Of a stretch of DNA of 59,971 bases, positions 1 through 8,514 are shown one piece after another. A program made the position numbers and the translations under genes. Position 1 is the stretch's first letter. Each line of letters begins with the position of its first letter. A model generated the notes under the pieces. It did not search any database. It was given only the letters and a program-made list of their open reading frames with translations, and had not been told where the DNA came from. The stretch lies in contig CAVJWR010000003.1 in the NCBI GenBank assembly GCA_963653155.1, positions 1-59,971 on the forward strand. The letters run 5' to 3'. The stretch is from UBA1731 sp963653155 (GTDB lineage: Bacteria > Verrucomicrobiota > Kiritimatiellia > RFP12 > UBA1067).

Positions 1-2
1 GG

Positions 3-1100
3 ATTGCGTCCAAGGACATCTTCAAGTATGCCGCGACGTTCTCCATCGCTGCGGCGTTGCTGCTCTATATGCTGATGATGATGCCGAACCTGAGCCTTTC
101 ATGGGCGCGTCCGCCGTACTCCGTGACGCTGATCGATGCCGTGTTCGCTTTCTTCGGCATACTTGGAATAAGGTTCCTGCGTCAGGCGTACAGGGGGGCA
201 ATCGGCCCGGTGCAGCCGAAGTCGCACATGGCGATTCCGGTTCCAGAGATATTCGCCGGACGTCGCGTGCTCGTTACCGGTGCGGGCGGATCCATCGGCA
301 GCGAAATCGTGAGGCAGGTGTCGAGGGCAGGTGCGGACAAGGTGCTCATGGTGGAGCGGGGCGAGAATGCGCTGTATCGGATAGACCATGAGATGAAGGG
401 AACCGGACGGTGCGTGCCGCTTATGGTTGACGTGTCGGACGAGGCCAAGATGCGCAAGATATTCGAGGAATGGAAGCCGGAAATCGTTCTGCATGCGGCG
501 GCGTACAAGCACGTGCCGATGGTCGAGATGAATCCTGAGGAGGGATTCCGGAACAACACCGGCGCGACCGGGTCGCTCGTGCGCATCGCAAAGGAGGCGG
601 GGGTTGAGCGGCTTGTCTTCATATCGACGGACAAGGCCGTCCATCCCAAGAGCGTGATGGGCCGCACGAAGCGTGAGGCCGAAAAGATCGTGCTTGCCGC
701 AGGGTTCACTGTTGTAAGGTTCGGGAACGTCTTCGGAAGTTCAGGAAGCGCGGTGGAGCTATGGCGGGAGCAGATTGCGGCGGGTGGCCCGGTCACGGTC
801 ACGGATCGCCGCATGACGCGCTATTTCATGAGCGTACAGGAGGCGGTGGGGCTGGTACTGTCGGCGGCCGCGCTCGATGGCGGGAAGGTCTATACCCTCG
901 ACATGGGCGCACCAGTAAGCATTCTCAAGCTGGCGGAGGACATGATAAGGGAGGCCGGATGGCGTCCGCACAAGGACATTGACATCGTCTTCACCGGGAT
1001 ACGTCCGGGCGAGAAGCTGGAAGAGGAACTTGGCCTTGAGGAAGGCGTAAGGATAGGCGACACCAAGATCTTTGCGAGCGACGGCAGGCCGAACGATTGA
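3..1100 (+). CDS. Nucleoside-diphosphate-sugar 4,6-dehydratase, FlaA1/CapD family (5' end outside window)
   Basis: The reading frame is open from base 3, so the gene starts before the window; 365 residues are visible. The visible N-terminus is hydrophobic, as in the membrane domain of long CapD/PglF/WbpM-type enzymes. It is followed by a Rossmann dehydratase domain with the nucleotide loop GAGGSIGSEIV (about 274-306), HAAAYKHVPMVE (about 493-528), STDKAVHP and MGRTKRE (about 626-680, with Met in place of the usual catalytic Tyr, typical of the family) and RFGNVFGSSGS. Family members convert UDP-GlcNAc or similar sugars to 4-keto-6-deoxy intermediates for surface polysaccharide or glycan synthesis. 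The sugar used here cannot be told. TTG at 57 and ATG at 69 are in frame but lie inside the membrane domain and are unlikely starts. Family assignment is firm. Confidence 0.9.
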   Translation: MASKDIFKYAATFSIAAALLLYMLMMMPNLSLSWARPPYSVTLIDAVFAFFGILGIRFLRQAYRGAIGPVQPKSHMAIPVPEIFAGRRVLVTGAGGSIGSEIVRQVSRAGADKVLMVERGENALYRIDHEMKGTGRCVPLMVDVSDEAKMRKIFEEWKPEIVLHAAAYKHVPMVEMNPEEGFRNNTGATGSLVRIAKEAGVERLVFISTDKAVHPKSVMGRTKREAEKIVLAAGFTVVRFGNVFGSSGSAVELWREQIAAGGPVTVTDRRMTRYFMSVQEAVGLVLSAAALDGGKVYTLDMGAPVSILKLAEDMIREAGWRPHKDIDIVFTGIRPGEKLEEELGLEEGVRIGDTKIFASDGRPND

Positions 1101-1129
1101 GCCACCGTTTCGCAACCAACCGTTCCCGA

Positions 1130-1140
1130 TGTGGTATAAT
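1130..1140 (+). promoter_or_regulatory. Extended -10 promoter of tsaB
   Basis: TGTGGTATAAT, with TATAAT at 1135-1140 and the TGn extension. Exactly 8 nt separate it from the tsaB ATG, so transcription should begin about 1-3 nt before the start codon. No good -35 is visible; the extended -10 may compensate. Identical 11-mers occur at 1811, 27390 and 40100. Confidence 0.7.
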
Positions 1141-1148
1141 CACAGGCA

Positions 1149-1793
1149 ATGAAACTTTTGGCGATAGACAGATCTACAGACGCGCAGTCCATCGCGCTTG
1201 CGCTGGATGATGCAGTCGCGTGCACGGTGCTTGACGGCAAGAATTCCCGAAGCGCAGACTGGCCGGTGCTGGTGCGGGACTTCGTGATGGCGCACGGGTG
1301 CGCCATAGGCGACCTTGACCGGATAGTCGTAGGCACAGGCCCAGGCTCGTTCGCCGGGATTCGTGGGGCACTCTCGTTTGCGCAGGGGCTTGCCATCGGG
1401 ATGAAATCCAAGCGTCCGGAGCTTGCCGATTCCCCTGTCGTGTATGGGCTTGCGAGCGCGATGTCCATGGCTGACGATTCGGTGGAAACCGCTGTGATCG
1501 GAGATGCTCGCCGGGGCCTGTTCTGGGTGGCGGTGTACGATGGATGCAGGACGGTGCGGGAACTCCATCTCGTGCCGGAGGCAGAGCTTGGCACTGCCGT
1601 GCCGAGCTCTGCCATCATCGTAACGCCCGATGAGGCCCGCATCGGCGGCAAACTTGCAGAGGCGTTCGGCGAGAGGTTCGCTGGCGGGCGTTCGCCAAGC
1701 GCGGAGCGGATGGTGCGCATTGCGCTCGACCACGCCGAGCTGCTTGTGCCGGAACCGCTTCCGGTCTACCTGTCGCCAGCAGTGCGCAGTTAG
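1149..1793 (+). CDS. tsaB: tRNA threonylcarbamoyladenosine biosynthesis protein TsaB
   Basis: A 214-aa protein of the ASKHA fold. TsaB is the non-catalytic partner of TsaD that, with TsaE, transfers threonylcarbamoyl to A37 of ANN-decoding tRNAs. Family signs are the N-terminal LLAIDRSTDAQSIAL strand-loop and the hallmark GTGPGSFAGIRG at residues 62-73 (GPGSFTGLR in most homologues). The length matches the usual 210-235 aa. ATG 1149 has no Shine-Dalgarno and follows a -10 box by 8 nt, so the mRNA is probably leaderless. Neighbours are aspS downstream with its own promoter; tsaD and tsaE are not in the window. The function call is firm, and the leaderless start is inference. Confidence 0.92.
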   Translation: MKLLAIDRSTDAQSIALALDDAVACTVLDGKNSRSADWPVLVRDFVMAHGCAIGDLDRIVVGTGPGSFAGIRGALSFAQGLAIGMKSKRPELADSPVVYGLASAMSMADDSVETAVIGDARRGLFWVAVYDGCRTVRELHLVPEAELGTAVPSSAIIVTPDEARIGGKLAEAFGERFAGGRSPSAERMVRIALDHAELLVPEPLPVYLSPAVRS

Positions 1794-1810
1794 TGCAACT
1801 GGCGGCAACA

Positions 1811-1821
1811 TGTGGTATAAT
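1811..1821 (+). promoter_or_regulatory. Extended -10 promoter of aspS
   Basis: TGTGGTATAAT 35 nt upstream of the aspS ATG, leaving a leader of roughly 28 nt that contains the Shine-Dalgarno AGGAAG (1843-1848). Same 11-mer as the tsaB promoter but with a normal leader. Confidence 0.7.
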
Positions 1822-1856
1822 CCACGCCGTTTTTTCTTAAGCAGGAAGATATGATA

Positions 1857-3659
1857 ATGCATCCCTATCGTACGCATACGTGCAACGAACTCCGCGCCTC
1901 AGACGCGGGCAAGACCGTTCGCCTGTCGGGCTGGATGTTCCGCCTTCGTGACCATGGCGGCATCCTTTTCGTGGACCTTCGCGACCATTATGGCCTTACC
2001 CAGATCGTAGTGCATCCGAGCCGCAGCTTCTTCGGCCTTGTCGAGAAGGCGCACCTCGAATCGGTGATCACCGTCACCGGCGAGGTGAAGCTGCGTACGC
2101 CCGATACGATCAACCCCGATCTGCCGACAGGCGAGATAGAGATCGAGGCGAACGAGCTTGTGATGGAGTCCGCCTCGGAAGTGACCCCGATATATGTCCC
2201 GGACGAGAAGGCCGACGAGTCGGAGGATGTGCGCCTGAAACACCGCTATCTCGACCTGCGTAGGGAGAAGCTTCACAGGAACATAATCCTCAGGTCGGAT
2301 GTGATACGCTTCCTTCGCGAGCAGATGTGGGAGAAGGGCTTCCACGAGTTCCAGACTCCGATCCTCACCGCATCCTCCCCGGAAGGGGCACGCGACTACC
2401 TTGTGCCGAGCCGCATCCATCGCGGGATGTTCTACGCGCTCCCCCAGGCCCCGCAGATGTTCAAGCAGCTGCTCATGGTTTCCGGGTTCGACAAGTATTT
2501 CCAGATCGCGCCGTGCTTCCGCGACGAGGCCGCCCGCGCCGACCGCTCTCCCGGCGAGTTCTACCAGCTCGACATCGAGATGAGCTACGCCACTCAGGAC
2601 GAGATATTCGCAGTCGTGGAGGATGTGGTGTCCAAGACGTTCCGCAAGTTCTCGAAGTGGGAATGCACGGAGGCTCCGTGGCCGCGCATCAAGTATCGTG
2701 ACGCGATGATGGTGTACGGAAGCGACAAGCCCGATCTGCGCAACCCGCTGAAGTGGATCAACATGAGCGACTTCTTCGCAAAGGCCGATTTCAAGGCGTT
2801 TGCGGCTTGCGTGCAGAATGGCGGCCTCGTCAAGGGACTGCTCGTCAAGGGCATCGTAGGCGTCGAGACGCGCACGTGGTTCGACAAGCGCGAGGCTTTC
2901 GTCAAGGAGAACGGCGGCAAGGGTCTTGGCTACATCAGCTGGACGAAGGAAGGCGAACTCAAGGGGCCGATCGCGAAGTTCCTTTCGCCCGCCCAGCTTG
3001 AGGAAATGAAGGGCATGGTCGGCATGGAGCCGTGCGATGCGCTCTTCTTCATGGCTGCACCGGTTGACGAGTGCCATAGGCTGTCGGGGCTTGTCCGCAA
3101 CGACATTGCGGACCACATGACGAACGACATCCGCGAGAAGAACTGCTACAGGTTCTGCTGGATCGTTGATTTCCCGTTCTTCGAGAAGGATACTGAGACC
3201 GGCAAGATCATCTTTTCGCACAACCCGTTCTCCATGCCGCAGGGCGGGCTTGAGGCGCTGGAGACGAAGGCGCCGTTGGACATCGAGGCATACCAGTACG
3301 ATGTGGTATGCAACGGCATCGAGCTTTCGTCCGGCGCAATCCGCAACCACCGCATAGACATCATGGAGAAGGCGTTCGAGATCGCCGGATACCCGAAGGA
3401 GGTCGTGCAGCAGAAGTTCGGCTGCCTGTACAACGCATTCCAGTTCGGCGCACCGCCGCATGGCGGCATTGCGCCCGGCGTGGATCGCATGGTGATGCTT
3501 CTCACGGATACTCCGAACATCCGCGAGGTGATTGCGTTCCCGATGAACCAGAAGGCGCAGGATCTCATGATGAATGCGCCGAACTATGTGACGGAGCAGC
3601 AGCTTCGCGAACTGCACATAAAGGTGCGCGGAACCAACGAGGCGAAGGCTGAGGGGTGA
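1857..3659 (+). CDS. aspS: Aspartyl-tRNA synthetase (possibly Asp/Asn non-discriminating)
   Basis: A 600-aa class II synthetase of the bacterial type, about the usual 590 aa. In order: an N-terminal OB anticodon-binding domain (VRLSGWMFRLRDHGGILFVDLRD), the catalytic core with motif 2 (CFRDEAARADRSPGEFYQLD), the bacterial GAD insertion, and motif 3 (GIAPGVDRMVMLL) near the C-terminus. It charges tRNA-Asp. Whether it also charges tRNA-Asn cannot be decided here, since gatCAB and asnS are not in view. ATG 1857 is preferred over ATG 1851 because AGGAAG at 1843-1848 sits 8 nt before 1857 but only 2 nt before 1851. The stop overlaps the next gene by 4 bases. Confidence 0.96.
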   Translation: MHPYRTHTCNELRASDAGKTVRLSGWMFRLRDHGGILFVDLRDHYGLTQIVVHPSRSFFGLVEKAHLESVITVTGEVKLRTPDTINPDLPTGEIEIEANELVMESASEVTPIYVPDEKADESEDVRLKHRYLDLRREKLHRNIILRSDVIRFLREQMWEKGFHEFQTPILTASSPEGARDYLVPSRIHRGMFYALPQAPQMFKQLLMVSGFDKYFQIAPCFRDEAARADRSPGEFYQLDIEMSYATQDEIFAVVEDVVSKTFRKFSKWECTEAPWPRIKYRDAMMVYGSDKPDLRNPLKWINMSDFFAKADFKAFAACVQNGGLVKGLLVKGIVGVETRTWFDKREAFVKENGGKGLGYISWTKEGELKGPIAKFLSPAQLEEMKGMVGMEPCDALFFMAAPVDECHRLSGLVRNDIADHMTNDIREKNCYRFCWIVDFPFFEKDTETGKIIFSHNPFSMPQGGLEALETKAPLDIEAYQYDVVCNGIELSSGAIRNHRIDIMEKAFEIAGYPKEVVQQKFGCLYNAFQFGAPPHGGIAPGVDRMVMLLTDTPNIREVIAFPMNQKAQDLMMNAPNYVTEQQLRELHIKVRGTNEAKAEG

Positions 3660-4174
3660 GACTGGCGCTGAAATGGTTCCTGCCGGTCACACTGGCCGCA
3701 ATGGGGCTTGCTTGGGTTTCTGAGCAAGTCGCATTGCTTCTCGGATACGATCCTCCACCACAGGATCTGGTGAGGCTTTTCTCCGATCCGAATGTCGCGT
3801 GGAAGGTCAAGGCCAAGTTTGCGGCGCCGGCGGTGATTGTGGCCCCGATTCTTGAGGAGCTGATTTTCAGGATGGGGCTCTTTAACCTCTTCCGCTGGCT
3901 GTGGAGAAAGATGGCTTCTCAGGACCAGTCGAACGAATCCGGCGACAGGGCTGCGTTTCCGCTGTTTTCCGCACTTGTATCCGGTGCGATCTTCGCGGTG
4001 GTGCATTTCCATGCGGCCACATTCGTCCCGCTGTGGTTTCTCGGCGTCGCATTCGCGTGGCTGTACTGGAAGAGCGGCACCATCCGTTCGCCGATGCTCT
4101 GCCATTTCCTGTTCAACGCGATAAACCTCACGCTTTGCCTGGTTCTGGCCAGATGTGATGGCACCGGGGCATGA
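3656..4174 (+). CDS. CPBP-family intramembrane metalloprotease (CAAX/ABI type)
   Basis: A 172-aa hydrophobic protein with the three signatures of this glutamic membrane-protease family: EELIFR (E67, E68, R72), a histidine in FAVVHF (H117) and HFLFN (H150, N154). About four to five membrane segments are visible. Bacterial members cleave or process membrane peptides; the substrate is unknown. The start is GTG 3656, in a GTGA overlap with the aspS stop, so translation is probably coupled to aspS. The family call is firm and the role open. Confidence 0.85.
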   Translation: MRLALKWFLPVTLAAMGLAWVSEQVALLLGYDPPPQDLVRLFSDPNVAWKVKAKFAAPAVIVAPILEELIFRMGLFNLFRWLWRKMASQDQSNESGDRAAFPLFSALVSGAIFAVVHFHAATFVPLWFLGVAFAWLYWKSGTIRSPMLCHFLFNAINLTLCLVLARCDGTGA

Positions 4175-4208
4175 TGCATGCGGGTGGTAGCTGTAGTCGG
4201 ATTCAATC

Positions 4209-4214
4209 TATACA
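4209..4214 (+). promoter_or_regulatory. Possible -10 box for panB
   Basis: TATACA ends 9 nt before the panB ATG, similar in placement to the near-leaderless promoters elsewhere in the window. No clear -35 and no Shine-Dalgarno are visible. Weak evidence. Confidence 0.35.
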
Positions 4215-4223
4215 TTTGACGTT

Positions 4224-5000
4224 ATGAAAAAGTGGACTGTTACGGCTTTCAAGGCGGCCAAAGGCAACCAGAAACTAGGGTGCTGCACCGCCTACGATGC
4301 GTGTTTCGCCCGTCTTGCGGACGAGGCGGGCGTGCCATGTCTGCTCGTGGGCGATTCCATGGGCATGACGATGCTCGGATACGGGACGACGCTGCCCGTG
4401 AAGATGGAGGAGACGCTGTCGGCGACCGCCGCTGTGGCGCGTGCCGTCAAGAACGCCCTCGTCGTGGCGGATATGCCTTTCGGCTCATACCAGTGCGGAG
4501 ACGATCTTGCGATGTCCAACGCCATCGCCTGCCTCAAGGTTGGAGCTGATGCCGTGAAGCTTGAGGGAGGCACTTCCGTATGCGGCCTCATACGCAGGAT
4601 GACTGAGACTGGAATCCCGGTGCTTGCCCACGTGGGCATGATGCCGCAGCGGGTAAACGCATACGGCGGATTCAAGCGGCAGGGCAAGACGCATGAGGAT
4701 GCCGAGCGGGTGATAGATGACGCCAAGGCCGTAGAGGCTGCCGGCGCATTTGCGGTGACACTTGAGTGCGTTCCCTCTGAGCTAGCGGCAGAAGTGACTT
4801 CGGCACTGTCCATACCGACCATTGGGATAGGTGCGGGGCCTGTGTGCGATGCCCAGTGGCTCGTGATGCATGACCTGCTTGGGCTTAGTGAGGGACAGAC
4901 GCCTCCGTTCGCGAAGAAATACGCGAATCTCGCCGAAGAGGTGAGGCAGGCGTTCTCGAACTATGTCACGGAGGTCGCTTGCGGCGCATTCCCTTCGTAG
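4224..5000 (+). CDS. panB: 3-methyl-2-oxobutanoate hydroxymethyltransferase (ketopantoate hydroxymethyltransferase)
   Basis: A 258-aa TIM-barrel enzyme that adds a hydroxymethyl group from methylene-tetrahydrofolate to 2-oxoisovalerate, the first step toward pantothenate and CoA. Visible family motifs: LVGDSMGMTMLGY with metal ligand D44, VADMPFGSY with D83, AVKLEGG with K112 and E114, AHVGMMPQ, and the catalytic-base region LECVP with E181. Length matches the usual 260-280 aa. panD lies 35 kb away in this window (39716); panC and panE are not seen. A 50-nt gap upstream holds only a weak -10. Confidence 0.96.
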   Translation: MKKWTVTAFKAAKGNQKLGCCTAYDACFARLADEAGVPCLLVGDSMGMTMLGYGTTLPVKMEETLSATAAVARAVKNALVVADMPFGSYQCGDDLAMSNAIACLKVGADAVKLEGGTSVCGLIRRMTETGIPVLAHVGMMPQRVNAYGGFKRQGKTHEDAERVIDDAKAVEAAGAFAVTLECVPSELAAEVTSALSIPTIGIGAGPVCDAQWLVMHDLLGLSEGQTPPFAKKYANLAEEVRQAFSNYVTEVACGAFPS

Positions 5001-5014
5001 GGCTTCCGGAAATG

Positions 5015-5043
5015 TTGCGTTTGAACAACAAATGTGATACTAT
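5015..5043 (+). promoter_or_regulatory. Promoter of the flavoprotein/oxidoreductase/parA operon
   Basis: TTGCGT (5015-5020), a 17-nt spacer, then TACTAT (5038-5043). The leader to the ATG at 5107 is about 57 nt and contains a short GGTG/CCACC inverted pair (about 5071-5092), for which no function is evident. Confidence 0.6.
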
Positions 5044-5106
5044 CTTCGCCGTTTTTGACTGATTGGCGGCCATGGTGTCAGGCGTGGGCCACCGAAAGAA
5101 AATACA

Positions 5107-5643
5107 ATGAAGATAGCGAAATTGATTCTTAGCCTTACGATCATTTCGGCGGTGTGCGCCGGAGTGTTGGCAAGCGTGAACGCACTGACAAAGGATGCGA
5201 TAAGCCGCATCCGCATCCAGCAGACGCTTGACGCGGCCGCAGCCGTAATGCCGTCTTCGAATGGTGATCTCAAGGTAGAGGAGATGGCGGATGGCATTTT
5301 CGTCGGCAAGGATGCCGCCGGGAAGCGGATCGGATATGCCGTGAAGGGGCGAGACCCTTCGGGATATGGCGGGGACATCGTACTCATGGTGGGCTTTACG
5401 GCTGACCGGAAGATTGTTACGTACCGCAAGCTTGAGGCGGCGGAGACCCCCGGTCTCGGCTCAAACCTCACAAGCGAAAGCTTCATGAAGCAGTTTACTG
5501 GAATGGACTCCGCATCGCCTATCTCCGTCAGGAAAGATGGCGGGCGCGTTGAGGCCATAACTTCAGCCACGATCACTTCACGGGCCGTCTGTGGGGCGAT
5601 AAATGATGCAAGCAGAAAGTTGAAAGGAGCAATGGATAGATGA
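5107..5643 (+). CDS. FMN-binding, RnfG/NqrC-like flavoprotein (orphan)
   Basis: 178 aa: one N-terminal membrane helix (about residues 4-24), then an extracytoplasmic FMN_bind domain. ETPGLGSN at 113-120 is the usual conserved loop, and EAITSATITS at 149-158 matches the site where ApbE attaches FMN to a threonine, here T155. The typical SGAT reads TSAT. In Rnf and Nqr complexes such subunits carry electrons across the membrane, but no other rnf or nqr gene is nearby. The stop overlaps the ATG of a Tat-exported oxidoreductase (ATGA), so the two are probably made together. Inference: a stand-alone extracytoplasmic flavin carrier serving the next gene's product. The family is firm, the partner unproven. 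Confidence 0.85.
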   Translation: MKIAKLILSLTIISAVCAGVLASVNALTKDAISRIRIQQTLDAAAAVMPSSNGDLKVEEMADGIFVGKDAAGKRIGYAVKGRDPSGYGGDIVLMVGFTADRKIVTYRKLEAAETPGLGSNLTSESFMKQFTGMDSASPISVRKDGGRVEAITSATITSRAVCGAINDASRKLKGAMDR

Positions 5644-7076
5644 ACGTAAATCGCAGAGGATTTTTGAAGGGGGCCGCTTTCGCGTCGGCTCCGCTCGTGC
5701 TGCCGGGATGTGCGGCCCTTACATTCTCGTCGAACGAGAAGATCCGTGTCGCGGTGATCGGCTTGGGGCGCATCGCGTCCACATTTGAGATGCCGAGTGT
5801 GTTGAAGCGTCCAGACCTCGCGCGTATCGTCGCGGTGTGCGACCTCGATTCCCGCCGTGTCGATTTCGCGAAGCAGAAGCTTGAGAAGGCCTACCGCGAG
5901 AAGGGCTTTGCCGGATATACGGTTGACACGTACCACGACTACAAGGAAGTGTGCGCACGTAAGGATGTGGATGCCGTGATGCTCTGCCTTCCCGACTTCT
6001 GGCATGCGCTTGTCGCGTCCACCGCAATCTGCTCGGGCAAGGCGGTGTGGCTGCAGAAGCCTTTCACGCAGACGATCAAGGAGGGTCGTCTGCTCGCAAA
6101 CCTCGCGAAGCGTTACGGCACCGTGATGCAGGTCGGTTCGCAGCAGCGCAGCTGGAGCCAGTTCGATGGCGTATGCAACGCCGTGAGGAACGGCGTGATC
6201 GGCAAGGTGAAGCGCGTGGAGGTCGGCATCGGGCTTGACAAGGCGGGCGGCATCGCGGCGGCAGAGCCAGTTCCCAAGACTTTCGACTACGCCACCTGGC
6301 TTGGCCCTACGGATCCCACTGTGCCATACAACTGGACCCGCTGCCATACCCAGGATCTGAATCGCATCGAGGATCGTCCGGGATGGATCCAGCTCGCCCC
6401 GTACGGGTGGGGCATGATCACGAACTGGGGCGCACACCATCTGGACATAGCCAGGTGGGGTCTTGGCGCTGTCGGCCCTGAGGGCGTCAGCGGCACCTGC
6501 GAATGGATGGATCTCTCAGGCGGCAAGCTCTGGAACGTTCACACGACGTACGATCTCCACTATTCGTTCAACGGTGGATCGACGGATGTCCACGTGTGCA
6601 ACAAGTACCAGAACGGCGTAAAGTTCGTTGGCGAGAATGGCGATTGGCTCTTCTGCACACGCGGTGCGGTAAAGGTCACGGCCTCCGATCCCGATGTGCC
6701 GGTGAGGCCTGGGCAGCTTCCGGCCATGGCGGCTTCGAGGAAGGATATCCTGCCGAAGATCGCCCGCATGGATGCCCCTGCGACCCAGAAGCATGTGAAC
6801 AACTGGCTTGAGGCCGTAAAGGCCGGCGATCCGAAGAAGACGGTCACGAACGCCCTTGGCGGACACCTCTCTACGGCGATGTGCTCGCTTGGCCAGATGT
6901 GCATGGAGCTTGGTCGCGGCAAGAAGTCGTACTCACTCAAGTGGGATCCCGCCAAGGAGACCGCCGGCGATGCGGCGGCGGATGCGCTGATGAAGCCGTT
7001 CGCCCGCGACAAGTTCGACCTGAAGGTCAACCTCAGGGAGTTTGGCCTGGATTTCGACGAGGTCATGAAGGGGTGA
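5640..7076 (+). CDS. Tat-exported Gfo/Idh/MocA family oxidoreductase (possible lipoprotein)
   Basis: A 478-aa NAD(P)-type oxidoreductase. The N-terminus NRRGFLKGAAFASAPLVLPG followed by C24 is a twin-arginine signal with a lipobox-like LPGC, so the folded enzyme should be exported and perhaps lipidated. The Rossmann motif VAVIGLGRIAS starts near residue 37; the usual EKP loop reads QKP (WLQKPFTQT); WLGPTDPTVPYN and NWGAHHLDIARWGLG are typical of the exported members. Related enzymes act on sugars, sometimes with tightly held cofactor, including glycosidases of this fold. The substrate is unknown. ATG 5640 overlaps the upstream flavoprotein stop, and the 3' end overlaps the next start (GTGA). 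Confidence 0.88.
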   Translation: MNVNRRGFLKGAAFASAPLVLPGCAALTFSSNEKIRVAVIGLGRIASTFEMPSVLKRPDLARIVAVCDLDSRRVDFAKQKLEKAYREKGFAGYTVDTYHDYKEVCARKDVDAVMLCLPDFWHALVASTAICSGKAVWLQKPFTQTIKEGRLLANLAKRYGTVMQVGSQQRSWSQFDGVCNAVRNGVIGKVKRVEVGIGLDKAGGIAAAEPVPKTFDYATWLGPTDPTVPYNWTRCHTQDLNRIEDRPGWIQLAPYGWGMITNWGAHHLDIARWGLGAVGPEGVSGTCEWMDLSGGKLWNVHTTYDLHYSFNGGSTDVHVCNKYQNGVKFVGENGDWLFCTRGAVKVTASDPDVPVRPGQLPAMAASRKDILPKIARMDAPATQKHVNNWLEAVKAGDPKKTVTNALGGHLSTAMCSLGQMCMELGRGKKSYSLKWDPAKETAGDAAADALMKPFARDKFDLKVNLREFGLDFDEVMKG

Positions 7077-7606
7077 GCAAGGATCGGTCATACGATTTCA
7101 TGTACGCCGCAGAGTCCACGCAGGTGCTTTACGCACCTACGCGGGCCCTTGAGACGTTCGGTTCGACCTGTGTGGACTACCACCTTCTGGCGGAGCTTGA
7201 GGACTATCCGGGAAAGATCAGGATACGCGAAGGGAGGCTTCAGGCGAGCAAGCCTGAGATCATAACCCCGGAGCGGTACGTAAAGGACGAATTCGAGGGC
7301 TTCGGCGAGATGGCCCAACGGTACTACGAGTTCCTGAAGCAGCACGAGGATGACCTCAAGATACTGAAGTACGGGTATCGGCTGAAGCAGGAGGCGTTTT
7401 CCGAGCAGATCGTCACGGATTCGATGGAGGCGGTAGCCGAACGCGTGGTGCGCGAGGTCAAGTCGGATGGCCGTCCCTTTGATGCCGTCATCAAGGGGGT
7501 GGACGATCCGTGGGACGTGTGCCTGATGCGGTTCTTCTGGATGCACACCAACGCATCGGTGGCCAAGAACATGGAAGACTTCAAGAATGCGGGGATGATA
7601 AGATGA
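7073..7606 (+). CDS. Conserved-looking protein of unknown function
   Basis: 177 aa, not recognised. It is soluble-looking, acidic and rich in aromatic residues, with no signal peptide or membrane helix; the N-terminal third reads like a short beta domain (FGSTCVDYHLLAEL) and the rest is helical. GTG 7073 is chosen because it forms a GTGA overlap with the previous stop; the frame stays open further upstream but that part lies inside the oxidoreductase gene. The 3' end overlaps parA by ATGA. The tight chain with ParA suggests co-expression, not necessarily shared function. Confidence 0.6.
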   Translation: MSKDRSYDFMYAAESTQVLYAPTRALETFGSTCVDYHLLAELEDYPGKIRIREGRLQASKPEIITPERYVKDEFEGFGEMAQRYYEFLKQHEDDLKILKYGYRLKQEAFSEQIVTDSMEAVAERVVREVKSDGRPFDAVIKGVDDPWDVCLMRFFWMHTNASVAKNMEDFKNAGMIR

Positions 7607-8514
7607 TCAAGCGTACCAAGATAATTGCGGTCGCCAACCAGAAGGGAGGGGTCGGCAAGACCACAACCGTGGTGAATCTTGCGGCGGCGCTCGCGCGTAG
7701 GCGTTGCACCGTGCTTGTCGTGGATCTCGATCCGCAGGCGAACGCGACTGGCGGACTTGGGCTTGAGCGTCAGCAGGGGGTGTCGATATACCCTGTGCTG
7801 CTTGGCGAGGCCGAGATAGCCGATGTGATACAGCCCACCGCATACGACAACCTCAACATAATTCCTTCGGAAGTGGATCTTGCCGGCGCGGAGATAGAGA
7901 TCGCCCGCCAGGAGGATCACCTTTCCGTGATAAGGCAGGCGCTTGCGCCAGTGCGGGATTCAGGCGTATTCGATTACATACTGCTCGACTGCCCGCCGTC
8001 GCTTGGGATTGTGATGACCGCGTCGCTCGCGGCGGCAGATGGCGTTCTCGTGCCAATGCAGGCGGAGTTCCTCGCAATGGAGGGCCTTGGCCTCATCACA
8101 AACCTACTTGAGCAGCTGCGCGCGGGCGCAAATCCCTCGCTTGAGCTTAACGGCATCCTGCTCACGATGGTCAACATGGTCGCGACGCAGACGAAAGACG
8201 TGATAGCCATGGTCAAGGAACGGTTCGGCGACCGCGTGTACGAGACCACGATCCCACGCAATGTGCGCACAAGCGAGGCTCCGAGCTATGGACAGCCGGT
8301 AATGCACTACGATCCCACGTGCAAAGGCGCTGTGGCATACAGGGCATTCGCCAAGGAGTTCATCGCCCGCACCCCTACTCGCTTCGAGGAGACGGCGGAG
8401 CCTGTTCAGGCGGAACCTGCTGTAGAGACTGCGCCTGCGGCGATGCCTGCCGCAACCGAACCGTCCGAAGGACAGAATGCTGATTTAACACAGGAAACCG
8501 GAGTTGAGCAATGA
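7603..8514 (+). CDS. parA: ParA/Soj-family chromosome partitioning ATPase
   Basis: A 303-aa deviant Walker-type ATPase. Walker A is KGGVGKT at residues 14-20 with signature Lys14 and Lys19; the second motif is VDLDPQAN, and Walker B is YILLDCPPS. Such proteins bind DNA as ATP dimers and, with ParB, segregate chromosomes or position cargo. A Pro/Ala/Glu-rich tail of about 40 residues follows the conserved core and looks disordered. No parB and no parS-like palindrome was seen nearby; the usual parA-parB pair is missing here. Both ends overlap neighbours by ATGA. Confidence 0.93.
   Translation: MIKRTKIIAVANQKGGVGKTTTVVNLAAALARRRCTVLVVDLDPQANATGGLGLERQQGVSIYPVLLGEAEIADVIQPTAYDNLNIIPSEVDLAGAEIEIARQEDHLSVIRQALAPVRDSGVFDYILLDCPPSLGIVMTASLAAADGVLVPMQAEFLAMEGLGLITNLLEQLRAGANPSLELNGILLTMVNMVATQTKDVIAMVKERFGDRVYETTIPRNVRTSEAPSYGQPVMHYDPTCKGAVAYRAFAKEFIARTPTRFEETAEPVQAEPAVETAPAAMPAATEPSEGQNADLTQETGVEQ

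Noticed and set aside
1899..3617. A 572-aa open frame on the minus strand across aspS
   Set aside because: It is antisense to a clear aspartyl-tRNA synthetase, has no recognisable domain, and is His/Arg/Leu-rich as expected from the reverse of GC-rich coding DNA.
5044..5106. Riboswitch in the leader of the flavoprotein operon
   Set aside because: The leader is only about 60 nt with one weak inverted pair; too short for an FMN or other known aptamer.
5040..6440. A 466-aa minus-strand open frame under the flavoprotein and oxidoreductase genes
   Set aside because: Antisense to two well-supported genes; the composition looks like a shadow and no start signal is visible.
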